Below, piece by piece: positions 26,479 through 34,789 of a DNA stretch of 64,000 nt. Location of the stretch: contig NZ_JABSNU010000011.1 in the NCBI RefSeq assembly GCF_013266735.1, forward strand, positions 1-64,000, given 5' to 3'. The first letter of the stretch is position 1, and every line of letters starts with the position of its first letter. The stretch comes from Pedobacter foliorum (GTDB taxonomy: Bacteria > Bacteroidota > Bacteroidia > Sphingobacteriales > Sphingobacteriaceae). The position numbers and the translations under genes are program-made. The notes below the pieces were generated by a model. It was given only the letters and a program-made list of their open reading frames with translations, was not told where the DNA came from and searched no databases.

Positions 26479-26552
26479 AAATAAGTCATTATTAGTGTGA
26501 TCAAAAATACATAAAAACAAGGGGATGAACAATAAGGTAAGATCGTTTATAT

Positions 26553-26634
26553 CGTCATCCTGAATTTATTTCAGGCCCCCCAAGAGAAAGAGCGCCTAGC
26601 GAGTGCGAGGTCCTGAAATAAATTCAGGATGACG
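26553..26634. repeat. Intergenic paired palindrome, copy 5
   Basis: Arms cgtcatcctgaatttatt and aataaattcaggatgacg with the caagagaaag...ctagcgagtgcgagg centre, in the same orientation as the copy at 15911. It sits between the decayed toxin pair and the sulfate operon. The remainder of 26479-26800 shows no gene. Confidence 0.8.
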
Positions 26635-26806
26635 CTGTGTGTTATGACGGTACGACGATAGCGCAACCTTTTACTGCCTTCTAACTTATTATACCGCACT
26701 TACTTAGCTAATCTTGAATGGTTTTAAATTGTAAAATAACTTACTGATAACTAACGTATTAATTCTTTTTTTACAATTCCATGTACTACCAAACCTATAT
26801 ACTTTA

Positions 26807-26814
26807 TATATTTG
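26807..26814 (+). promoter_or_regulatory. Candidate -7 element of the sulfate operon
   Basis: TATATTTG matches the Bacteroidota -7 consensus TAnnTTTG. It lies just upstream of the leader ORF, so transcription would start close to that ORF's ATG. No convincing -33 TTTG is seen at the usual distance. Confidence 0.35.
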
Positions 26815-26818
26815 CTTT

Positions 26819-26875
26819 ATGAAAACAGTAAAACATAGCATTATTTCCATGACCATGCGTTGCATGAATGGGTAA
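26819..26875 (+). CDS. Met-rich leader peptide before the sulfate operon
   Basis: An 18-codon ORF encodes MKTVKHSIISMTMRCMNG, with four Met and one Cys, the sulfur amino acids clustered at the end. It is followed after 28 bases by a strong intrinsic terminator and then by sulfite reductase. This is the layout of a ribosome-mediated attenuator that would sense charged tRNA-Met or tRNA-Cys. The CATGC-GTT-GCATG inverted repeat inside the ORF may take part in alternative folding. Confidence 0.5.
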   Translation: MKTVKHSIISMTMRCMNG

Positions 26876-26903
26876 TACTATGACTGTTTGGAACAAAACT
26901 TTT

Positions 26904-26942
26904 AAAAGCTTCTTCAGTCTCCCCGACAAAGGAGCTTTTTTT
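26904..26942 (+). terminator. Intrinsic terminator/attenuator before sulfite reductase
   Basis: An 11-bp stem pairs 26904-26914 (AAAAGCTTCTT) with 26929-26939 (AAGGAGCTTTT) with one G-U pair, followed by a T run to 26942. It lies only 20 bases before the sulfite reductase ATG, so it must be read through for the operon to be expressed. Confidence 0.7.
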
Positions 26943-26961
26943 AAATTAGACCTAACAACAG

Positions 26962-29046
26962 ATGCAGAGCTTTAGAACAGAGTTAGAAAATCCTATTGTC
27001 GAAAAAGATATAATTGATCTTGAAAAGAAGATCAGGGAATTCCGCGAAGGTAAAATCCATGATGAGAAATTTAGAAGCTTGCGTTTGGCACGTGGGGTTT
27101 ACGGCCAAAGACAGCCAGGTGTGCAAATGGTGCGTATTAAACTGCCATTTGGTAAAGTAACTTTCAATCAGCTTTTACGCATTGCAGATGTATCTGATGA
27201 ATATGCTAGCGGAAACTTACACTTAACAACCCGTCAGGATATTCAGATTCACTATGTGAGTTTAGAAAGAACTCCTCAGCTTTGGGAAGAACTTCAACGT
27301 GACGACGTTACCATTCGCGAAGCTTGCGGTAACACTGTTCGTAACGTAACCTCTTCTCCTGATTCAGGTATCAATCCAAATGAACCATTTGATGTATCGC
27401 CTTATGCGCATGCATTCTTTAAATATTTTTTACGTAACCCTATTTGTCAGGAAATGGGAAGAAAGATTAAGTTCTCTTTCTCATCTGATGAAACGGATAC
27501 GGCATTTAGTTATATCCACGATCTTGGTTTTATTCCAAAAATTAATGAGCAAGGTGAGCGTGGCTTTAAAGTTGTTCTTGGTGGTGGTTTAGGTGCTCAG
27601 CCGTTTTTAGCAGAATTGGTTCATGATTTTCTACACGAAGATCAGATCATTCCTTATGCTGAAGCGATGCTAAGGGTATTTGATCGTTACGGGGAGAGAA
27701 CAAACAGAAATAAAGCGCGTTTAAAATACCTGGTTCAGAAATTAGGTTTAGAAGAAGTTGTAAGACTGATTGAAGAAGAGCGTACAGCTAATAAATCAAA
27801 GTCATTTAAAATAGATCGCGATTCAGTTCCTGATCCTCAGGTTCCTGAATTGTTAGATTATCCTGCTTTGGATGATGTAGTAAATTCATTGGATTACAAA
27901 CACTGGCGCGCTACTAATGCCGTTGCTCAAAAACAAGAAGGTTTTTATGGTGTATACATTAAAGTATCTAAAGGCGATATTCCAACTGACCTAGCACGCA
28001 AGCTGGTTGAGGCAATCAGTCCTTTTGCTGCTGATGAGATCCGTGTTACTCAGAATCAAGGCTTATTATTGAAATATGTAAGAGAGGGTGCTTTACCTTC
28101 ATTATATGTTGGGCTTAAAGATTTAGGTTTTGCTAAACCTGGTTTTGATAGCGTTGGTGATGTAACTACTTGCCCTGGTACAGATACTTGTAACCTTGGT
28201 ATATCAAACAGTATGTCGCTTTCGGTTGCTTTGGAAGATGTGATCTACGAAGAGTTTCCGGAATTGATTTACGATAAAGACATTAAAATAAAGATCAGTG
28301 GATGTATGAACTCTTGCGGTCAGCATGGTTTAGCGCATATTGGTTTTCATGGTAGCTCTGTAAAGGCTAACGGCAAAGTTGTACCTGCGGTACAGGTGAT
28401 GCTTGGTGGCGGTACAGTTGGTGATGGAGCTGGTAGGGTAGCTGAGCGTGTAATTAAAGCTCCATCTAAACGTGCTACTGATGTGTTAAGAACATTGTTG
28501 AACGACTTTGCTGCTAATGCGGAGAAAGAAGAAAGCTTCCACCAGTATTACGACAGAAGTGGTAAAGATTATTTCTATCAGTTGTTAAAACCAATTGCTG
28601 ATCTGACTAACCTTAAAGATGAAGAGTATGTAGATTGGGGTCATGAAGAGACTTTTGAAACTGCTATCGGTGTTGGTGAATGTGCCGGTGTGGTAATAGA
28701 TCTTGTGGCTACTTTGTTATTAGAGTCTGAAGAGAAATTAGGTTGGGCTAAAGCTTCGTATGAGGCTGGTGCATGGTCTGACGCTATTTACCATACTTAT
28801 GCAGTGTTTGTTGGTTCGGCCAAAGCTTTATTGCTTGATAAAGGTGTGAATAGCAGCACTCAAATTGGAGTAATCAGAGAGTTTGATAAAAACTATGTTG
28901 AAACCGGAGAAGTTGTACTTGAAGGTACATTTAATGATCTGGTACTTCAAATTAACAAAAATGAGCCTACAGAAGCGTTTGCAACTGCTTACTTAGCCGA
29001 AGTGGAACGTTTTTATAACTCAATTAAAGGAACAAGAGGGGAGTAA
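26962..29046 (+). CDS. Sulfite reductase hemoprotein with C-terminal HEPN-like domain
   Basis: 694 residues. Two ferredoxin-like half domains and two siroheme/4Fe-4S domains are recognisable. The cluster cysteines are C404 and C410 (TTCPGTDTCNLG) and C448 and C452 (SGCMNSCGQHG). The enzyme reduces sulfite to sulfide with siroheme made by the next two gene products. Nitrite reductases share the fold; the sulfate-activation genes downstream decide for sulfite. The last about 120 residues (from LLLESEEKLGWAKASYEAG) form an extra helical HEPN-like domain not found in classic CysI/NirA. No flavoprotein CysJ gene is nearby, so the electron donor may be ferredoxin. Confidence 0.9.
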   Translation: MQSFRTELENPIVEKDIIDLEKKIREFREGKIHDEKFRSLRLARGVYGQRQPGVQMVRIKLPFGKVTFNQLLRIADVSDEYASGNLHLTTRQDIQIHYVSLERTPQLWEELQRDDVTIREACGNTVRNVTSSPDSGINPNEPFDVSPYAHAFFKYFLRNPICQEMGRKIKFSFSSDETDTAFSYIHDLGFIPKINEQGERGFKVVLGGGLGAQPFLAELVHDFLHEDQIIPYAEAMLRVFDRYGERTNRNKARLKYLVQKLGLEEVVRLIEEERTANKSKSFKIDRDSVPDPQVPELLDYPALDDVVNSLDYKHWRATNAVAQKQEGFYGVYIKVSKGDIPTDLARKLVEAISPFAADEIRVTQNQGLLLKYVREGALPSLYVGLKDLGFAKPGFDSVGDVTTCPGTDTCNLGISNSMSLSVALEDVIYEEFPELIYDKDIKIKISGCMNSCGQHGLAHIGFHGSSVKANGKVVPAVQVMLGGGTVGDGAGRVAERVIKAPSKRATDVLRTLLNDFAANAEKEESFHQYYDRSGKDYFYQLLKPIADLTNLKDEEYVDWGHEETFETAIGVGECAGVVIDLVATLLLESEEKLGWAKASYEAGAWSDAIYHTYAVFVGSAKALLLDKGVNSSTQIGVIREFDKNYVETGEVVLEGTFNDLVLQINKNEPTEAFATAYLAEVERFYNSIKGTRGE

Positions 29047-29050
29047 CCTA

Positions 29051-29842
29051 ATGATCACTTACAAAAATATATATAACAGAGAACCAAGGATCACGCTTGT
29101 GGGCGCTGGTCCTGGTGATCCGGAACTGATCACAATGAAAGGTGCTAATGCACTTAAAACTGCTGATGTAGTTTTGTATGATGCATTGGTTAATGAAGGG
29201 GTTTTAGATTATGCCAACCCTGATGCCATTAAGGTATATGTTGGTAAAAGATCTGGCGAACATTCATACGGTCAGGATGCGATAAACAAATTGATGATCG
29301 ATTACGCCCTTAATTACGGCCATGTGGTTCGTTTAAAAGGTGGCGATCCGTTTGTGTTTGGCAGAGGATATGAAGAATTGGATTTTGCTGCGGGTTATAG
29401 TGTGCCGGTAACGGTTGTGCCTGGTTTATCCAGCTCTATATCTGTACCTGGTTTACAGCAGATCCCGGTTACACATCGTGGACTTAGCGAAAGCTTCTGG
29501 GTGGTAACAGGAACTACTTCTTCAGGTAAAATATCTAATGATCTGTATGAGGCTGCCCGCTCAAAAGCTACTGTAGTAGTATTGATGGGATTGGGTAAGC
29601 TTAAAGAGATTGTGAAGCTGTTCCAAAACGAGGGTAAGAATTTATTGCCTGTTGCTGCTATTCAAAGCGGATCAACAGAGAGTGAGAAACTAGCCGTAGG
29701 TACTGTAGATACAATTGTGGAATTGGTAGCAGAAAAAGGTATTGAAGCTCCGGCCTTATTGATATTCGGTCAGGTAGTTTCATTACATCCTTCTTTTCAG
29801 CCAATCAAGGATTTTTACCAGGCTTTAAAAGAAGAATTGTAG
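29051..29842 (+). CDS. cobA: Uroporphyrinogen-III C-methyltransferase
   Basis: 263 residues with the SAM-binding motif VGAGPGDPELIT and later VRLKGGDPFVFGRG, the hallmarks of SUMT. It methylates uroporphyrinogen III to precorrin-2, the first step to siroheme. It is a single-domain enzyme; the next steps are supplied by the following gene. It starts 4 bases after the reductase stop, and its context ties it to siroheme rather than cobalamin. Confidence 0.94.
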   Translation: MITYKNIYNREPRITLVGAGPGDPELITMKGANALKTADVVLYDALVNEGVLDYANPDAIKVYVGKRSGEHSYGQDAINKLMIDYALNYGHVVRLKGGDPFVFGRGYEELDFAAGYSVPVTVVPGLSSSISVPGLQQIPVTHRGLSESFWVVTGTTSSGKISNDLYEAARSKATVVVLMGLGKLKEIVKLFQNEGKNLLPVAAIQSGSTESEKLAVGTVDTIVELVAEKGIEAPALLIFGQVVSLHPSFQPIKDFYQALKEEL

Positions 29843-29847
29843 TTTTT

Positions 29848-31374
29848 ATGGAAGGCAATCAATTATTTCCTGTCTTCATAAAATTGAATACCATACACAC
29901 CGTACTAGTTGGTGCCGGTTCGGTGGGTTTGGAAAAATTAACAGCAATATTAGGTAATAGTCCTGATGCCAGGGTTACCGTTATTGGACTCGAAATTTTA
30001 CCCGAATTGCAAGAGCTTGCTGATAAGCATGAGGGGGTAACAGTATTTCAAAAAGAGTTTGTTGCTGCCGATCTTAATGGTGCAGATCTGGTAGTAGCAG
30101 CTACAAATAATGATTTACTGAATCAGGAGATCAGGATACAAGCTGATCAGCGCAATTTGCTGGTTAACTTTGCTGATAAACCTGATCTGTGTAACTTTTA
30201 CTTAGGTTCTATTGTTAAAAAGGGCGACCTTAAAATAGCAATATCAACCAATGGTAAATCGCCAACCATTGCAAAACGGTTGAAAGAAGTGCTGAATGAT
30301 AGTTTGCCTGACGAGTTGAATGATACTTTGCAGCAAATGGAAGCGCTTAGAAATACACTTAATGGTGATTTCGCTTCGAAGGTTAAAAAACTGAATGAAG
30401 TGACTTTATCGTTAGTTGAAGGAAACGGGTCGATTGATGCCACCGCCGAGCTTGTTGAAGACTCATCTTTAGTTAAAGATAAGGAAGAGAAAAGCAGAAG
30501 AGGTAAGATGAAGTGGCTGATATGGTCGGCAATTGTGTTTTCTTTTGTAATTGTTGTTGCTGCTTTTTGGCATAAAGAACCGGAATTTCAGGCTTACATT
30601 GAAAATCTGAACCCAATGTTCTACTGGTTCTTGCTGGGAGGTTTTGTTTTTGCAATGATTGATGGTGCGATTGGAATGTCGTACGGTGTTACCAGCACCT
30701 CATTTTCTTTGGCAATGGGCGTTCCGCCGGCTTCGGCCAGTATGGGTGTCCATCTTTCGGAGATTTTGAGTAACGGTATAGCGGGCTGGATGCATTATCG
30801 CTTTGGTAATGTAAACTGGAAGCTGTTTAGGCTACTGCTTTTGCCTGGTATTATCGGTGCGGTAACGGGGGCATATTTGTTGTCGTCGTTAGAGCATTAC
30901 AGCAATTACACTAAGCCGGTTGTTTCTTTATATACTTTGATATTGGGTTTTGTAATCCTTTCTAAAGCATATAAAGCAAATAAGAAAACAGTAGGCCCAA
31001 AGAAAAAGATAAAGAAGGTTTCTTTATTGGGCTTGTTTGGCGGTTTTATTGACGCTGTTGGTGGCGGAGGCTGGGGTTCAATTGTTTTGTCGAGCTTAAT
31101 TGCCGGCGGAAGAAATGCCAGGTTCTCGTTAGGAACAGTGAAGATAACGCGCTTTTTTATTGCGTTGATGAGTTCGCTAACCTTTATCACTATGTTAAAT
31201 GGTGCGCATTGGGAGGCAGTAGGAGGTTTAGTTATAGGTAGTGCGCTTGCATCGCCAATTGCAGCAAGAGTATCGAACAAGATCTCTGCTAAAACTATTA
31301 TGGTTTCGGTAGGTATTTTGGTAATTGCAGTTAGCTTAAGAAGCATCATCAACTTTATCCTCAAATTAGTATAG
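29848..31374 (+). CDS. Siroheme synthase N-domain fused to TSUP (TauE/SafE) permease
   Basis: 508 residues in two parts. Residues 1 to about 205 match the precorrin-2 dehydrogenase/sirohydrochlorin ferrochelatase domain of CysG, with the NAD-binding loop VLVGAGSVGLEK and FADKPDLCNFYLGS. After a charged linker, residues about 225-508 are a membrane permease of the TSUP family (GGFVFAMIDGAIGMSYG; GLFGGFIDAVGGGGWG). The permease half may move sulfite or another sulfur oxyanion, placing the siroheme-making domain at the membrane. One uninterrupted frame supports a real fusion. Confidence 0.88.
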   Translation: MEGNQLFPVFIKLNTIHTVLVGAGSVGLEKLTAILGNSPDARVTVIGLEILPELQELADKHEGVTVFQKEFVAADLNGADLVVAATNNDLLNQEIRIQADQRNLLVNFADKPDLCNFYLGSIVKKGDLKIAISTNGKSPTIAKRLKEVLNDSLPDELNDTLQQMEALRNTLNGDFASKVKKLNEVTLSLVEGNGSIDATAELVEDSSLVKDKEEKSRRGKMKWLIWSAIVFSFVIVVAAFWHKEPEFQAYIENLNPMFYWFLLGGFVFAMIDGAIGMSYGVTSTSFSLAMGVPPASASMGVHLSEILSNGIAGWMHYRFGNVNWKLFRLLLLPGIIGAVTGAYLLSSLEHYSNYTKPVVSLYTLILGFVILSKAYKANKKTVGPKKKIKKVSLLGLFGGFIDAVGGGGWGSIVLSSLIAGGRNARFSLGTVKITRFFIALMSSLTFITMLNGAHWEAVGGLVIGSALASPIAARVSNKISAKTIMVSVGILVIAVSLRSIINFILKLV

Positions 31375-31376
31375 TC

Positions 31377-32081
31377 ATGAAGGAAAAATTAGAAGAAATA
31401 GCAGAAAAGATAAAAGGACTTGATCCGGTGGATGCACTTAAATTCTTTGCGAGTGAATATCCGGGTAAGATTGTTTTTTCGACCAGTTTTGGCTGGGAAG
31501 ATCAGGTGATTACACACATGATTTTTGCCAATGATATTCCTATTGAGGTTTTTACATTGGAGACGGGAAGGTTGTTTCCTGAAACGTATTACGTGTGGAA
31601 CCGTACTTTAGAAATTTATAAGAAACCGATATTGGCTTATTTTCCGCAGGCAGAAGCCGTGCAGGAAATGGTGAATAAGAAAGGCCCCAGTAGCTTTTAT
31701 GAGTCGGTTGAGAACAGAAAAGAATGCTGTGGAATCCGTAAAATGGAGCCTTTAAGACGTGCTTTAAAAGGCAATGACCTATGGGTTACAGGTATCAGAT
31801 CTGAGCAGTCTGTAAACAGACATGATATGGCCAACCTGGAATGGGATGAGCAAAATCAGTTGATTAAGTTCCACCCGATCTTTTTCTGGTCGTTGGATGA
31901 AGTGAAGGAATACATTAAAAAAAATAACATCGTTTACAATACATTACATGATAAGGGTTTCCCTAGTATAGGATGTGCTCCTTGTACAAGAGCGGTAAGA
32001 GAGGGTGAAGATTTTAGAGCTGGCCGTTGGTGGTGGGAAGATCAATCAAAAAAGGAATGTGGTTTACACGCCACTTCGTAA
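31377..32081 (+). CDS. cysH: Assimilatory adenylyl-sulfate (APS) reductase
   Basis: 234 residues of the PAPS/APS reductase family. It has the [4Fe-4S] cysteines C117-C118 (KECCGIRK) and C200-x2-C203 (GCAPC), which mark the APS-using type, plus catalytic C228 in ECGLH. It reduces APS to sulfite with thioredoxin. This agrees with the absence of an APS kinase domain in the CysN encoded downstream. It starts 2 bases after the fusion gene stop. Confidence 0.93.
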   Translation: MKEKLEEIAEKIKGLDPVDALKFFASEYPGKIVFSTSFGWEDQVITHMIFANDIPIEVFTLETGRLFPETYYVWNRTLEIYKKPILAYFPQAEAVQEMVNKKGPSSFYESVENRKECCGIRKMEPLRRALKGNDLWVTGIRSEQSVNRHDMANLEWDEQNQLIKFHPIFFWSLDEVKEYIKKNNIVYNTLHDKGFPSIGCAPCTRAVREGEDFRAGRWWWEDQSKKECGLHATS

Positions 32082-32095
32082 TTGCAACAAAGAAA

Positions 32096-33001
32096 ATGAG
32101 TAAGTATAATTTAGATTATTTAGACGAATTAGAGGCCGAGGCAATTCACATTTTGCGTGAAGTTGCAGGGCAATTTGAAAAACCTGCCTTGTTGTTTTCG
32201 GGAGGTAAGGATTCTATTACACTGGTACGTTTGGCTGAAAAGGCTTTTAGACCAGGTAAATTTCCTTTCCCTTTGGTGCATATTGACACCGGACACAACT
32301 TTGAGGAAACCATTACCTACCGGGATAAAATGATTGAACGCATTGGCGAAAAGCTGATTGTTGGTTCAGTTCAGGATTCTATAGACCAAGGTAAAGTGGT
32401 AGAGCAGAAAGGTAAAAACGCGAGCAGAAATTCACTGCAAACAGTTACCCTTTTGGATACTATTGCTGCCAATGGTTTTGATGCTTGTATTGGTGGGGCC
32501 CGCAGAGATGAGGAAAAAGCCCGTGCTAAAGAGCGTATCTTCTCGGTAAGAGATGAGTTCGGTCAGTGGGATCCGAAACGTCAGCGTCCGGAGTTGTGGA
32601 ATATCTATAACGGAAAAATCCACAAAGGTGAGAATGTTCGCGTTTTCCCTATCAGTAATTGGACTGAGCTTGATGTTTGGAACTACATTCGTCGTGAAAA
32701 CATCGAACTGCCTTCTATCTATTTTGCTCATGAAAGAGATGTGATTACCCGTAATGGTCAGTTAATGGCTGCTTCTCCGTTCTTAAACATGGATGAGGAT
32801 GACATTGTTGAGCACAAGAAAGTACGTTTCCGTACGGTTGGTGATATGAGTTGTACTGCAGCGGTTGAGTCTGACGCAGATCAGCTGGATGATATCATTG
32901 CTGAAATCAGCGAATCAAAGATTAGTGAACGTGGTGCCCGCATGGACGATAAAGTATCGGAAGCTGCTATGGAAGACCGCAAAAAAGGAGGATACTTTTA
33001 A
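32096..33001 (+). CDS. cysD: Sulfate adenylyltransferase small subunit
   Basis: 301 residues from ATG 32096, with the ATP pyrophosphatase PP-loop SGGKDS (35-40) and the conserved GGARRDEEKARAKERIFS region. With CysN it makes APS from sulfate and ATP. An upstream start at 32027 would run back into cysH and its extra residues do not look like the family. The last base of its stop is the first base of the cysN start (TAATG). Confidence 0.95.
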   Translation: MSKYNLDYLDELEAEAIHILREVAGQFEKPALLFSGGKDSITLVRLAEKAFRPGKFPFPLVHIDTGHNFEETITYRDKMIERIGEKLIVGSVQDSIDQGKVVEQKGKNASRNSLQTVTLLDTIAANGFDACIGGARRDEEKARAKERIFSVRDEFGQWDPKRQRPELWNIYNGKIHKGENVRVFPISNWTELDVWNYIRRENIELPSIYFAHERDVITRNGQLMAASPFLNMDEDDIVEHKKVRFRTVGDMSCTAAVESDADQLDDIIAEISESKISERGARMDDKVSEAAMEDRKKGGYF

Positions 33002-34251
33002 TGAACTTACTTAAATTTTTTACAGCCGGTAGTGTTGATGATGGTAAAAGCACACTTATTGGAAGGTTGTTATATGATACGGATTCCATTTTAGCTGATC
33101 AGTTAGAGGCTTTACAGCAGTCTAACCGTAAAAACGACGATGGATCAATTGATCTTGCTATTTTAACTGACGGCTTAAGAGCTGAAAGGGAGCAGGGGAT
33201 TACCATTGATGTTGCATATAAATATTTTCAGACTGAGAAACGTAAGTTTATCATAGCTGATACCCCGGGGCATATTCAATATACCCGTAACATGATTACC
33301 GGTGCATCTACCGCCAAACTTGCCATCATTTTAGTTGATGCTCGTAATGGCGTGATTGAGCAAACCATCAGACACTCTTACCTGGTTTCTTTATTGGGTA
33401 TTGAGCATGTTGTGGTATGTTTAAACAAAATGGACATGGTTGATTACAGCGAAGAGGTGTTTAATACCATTACCGACAGATACAAAACGCTTGCTACTGA
33501 TTTGAGCTTAAAGGATGTTACTTTTATTCCTATTAGTGCTTTAAAGGGTGATAATGTGGTTAATGAATCGGAACATATGCCTTGGTATAAAGGTCAAAGT
33601 TTGCTTCATTTCCTGGAGAATGTTGATGTAGAGACTGGTCCTGATTATAACCTTGCCCGTATGCCTGTGCAGTGGGTGGTTAGACCTCAGACTGATGAGC
33701 TTCATGATTACAGAGGGTATGCCGGTCGTGTACTTAGCGGTTCATTTAATGTAAATGATAAAGTAACAGTATTGCCTTCTGGTACCAGTTCTGTTATTGA
33801 GCGCATAGAGATATTTGATCAAACTCCATCTGAAGTACACGCAGGTCAGTCTGTAACGCTTCATTTAAAGGATAATATAGATATTAGTCGTGGTGATGTA
33901 TTGGTAAACTCTGATCACTTGCCTCAAAGTTCTCAGCTGATTGAAGCTGATGTTTGCTGGATGGATACGCGTCCTCTTGATGAACACATTACTTACTTAT
34001 TGCAACACAATAGCAAGGTTACTAAGTGCAAAGTTCGTGAGATCACCCACAAAGTTGATATCAATACGCTTGAAAAGCAAGAGGCTTACGACTTTAAATT
34101 GAATGATATAGGTCGTATAGTGATTAAAACTGCTGATGCGCTTGCTTTCGATTTTTATACGGATAATAAGGCAAATGGCGCTGCCATTTTAATTGACAGC
34201 AGAACTAATTTAACTGTTGCTGCTTTGATGTTTAGAGCGGTAGCGGATTAA
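33001..34251 (+). CDS. cysN: Sulfate adenylyltransferase large subunit (GTPase)
   Basis: 416 residues, a translation-factor-like GTPase. P-loop G10-SVDDGKST-18, switch II D87-TPGH-91 and NKMD (142-145) are intact. It drives APS synthesis with CysD. The size corresponds to CysN alone, without a fused CysC kinase, which fits direct APS reduction. It is the last gene of the sulfate operon and is followed by a strong hairpin. Confidence 0.95.
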   Translation: MNLLKFFTAGSVDDGKSTLIGRLLYDTDSILADQLEALQQSNRKNDDGSIDLAILTDGLRAEREQGITIDVAYKYFQTEKRKFIIADTPGHIQYTRNMITGASTAKLAIILVDARNGVIEQTIRHSYLVSLLGIEHVVVCLNKMDMVDYSEEVFNTITDRYKTLATDLSLKDVTFIPISALKGDNVVNESEHMPWYKGQSLLHFLENVDVETGPDYNLARMPVQWVVRPQTDELHDYRGYAGRVLSGSFNVNDKVTVLPSGTSSVIERIEIFDQTPSEVHAGQSVTLHLKDNIDISRGDVLVNSDHLPQSSQLIEADVCWMDTRPLDEHITYLLQHNSKVTKCKVREITHKVDINTLEKQEAYDFKLNDIGRIVIKTADALAFDFYTDNKANGAAILIDSRTNLTVAALMFRAVAD

Positions 34252-34269
34252 GGCTTTTTAGACAATTTT

Positions 34270-34310
34270 AATAATATGTGCCCCTAAATTTTTTAGGGGC
34301 ACATATTATT
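34270..34310. terminator. Perfect 19-bp hairpin terminator after cysN
   Basis: 34270-34288 and 34292-34310 are exact complements (core GTGCCCCTAAA / TTTAGGGGCAC) with a 3-nt loop of T, starting 19 bases after the stop. The outer stem is AT-rich, giving T-rich 3' flanks on both strands. Confidence 0.8.
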
Positions 34311-34375
34311 TTAGGGGTACCCTAATTTTTTAGTGGTGAGGAAGTGTTGTATTAGTCCGTTTGGCTAAAACGGCC

Positions 34376-34479
34376 GTCATGTTGAATTTGATTTGCTTCG
34401 CAACTTCTTCGAGGTCAGCATCCCGCACTAGTAAGGTTTTCTTTCTCTTGCGAGGTCCTGAAATAAATTCAGGATGACG
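34376..34479. repeat. Dispersed palindrome, copy 6 (altered left half)
   Basis: The right arm at 34452-34479 (gaggtcctgaaataaatt to gatgacg) and the centre actagtaaggttttctttctc match copy 1. The left arm is changed to gtcatgttgaatttgattt followed by gcttcgcaacttcttcgagg, so it is a diverged or composite copy. Confidence 0.65.
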
Positions 34480-34567
34480 ATAGTGTTACCTTTCTCTCGG
34501 TTCCCCATCCTTTCCTTTCTCTGTTCCCTCCTCCATCCCTTTACATCTCCCCCTAATAAATTTCACT

Positions 34568-34712
34568 AATAATGAAGCGGTTAGTTTTTGGCGCTTAGAA
34601 AAAAATGGATATGCTGTGAAGAGGCCTAGGAATCATTTACGCTTTTTCAGGGTAACTTATTCCAGACTCTGAATAGCATGCCATTTTTTTAAAAACTAAC
34701 CGCTTCATTATT
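34568..34712. repeat. Long inverted repeat (possible MITE) before glgA
   Basis: 34568-34589 (AATAATGAAGCGGTTAGT then TTTT) and 34691-34712 are perfect 22-bp complements. The similarity continues inward with an offset (aaaaaaatggatatgct against its complement aaaaaaatggcatgct), giving imperfect arms of about 50 bases around a central aggcctagg region. The element is about 150 bases with no coding capacity. A miniature inverted-repeat element or a structured 5' leader of glgA are the two readings. Confidence 0.55.
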
Positions 34713-34789
34713 ATTAAATTTTTTTCCTTTAATTATTTGCAATCCCTGTTCTAATCGCTAATTTAAGACTGTTTTTAAAACCTCAGATT

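Noticed and set aside
30906..31364. 152-codon - strand open frame
   Set aside because: It is antisense to the permease half of the siroheme/TSUP fusion and has no recognisable domain.
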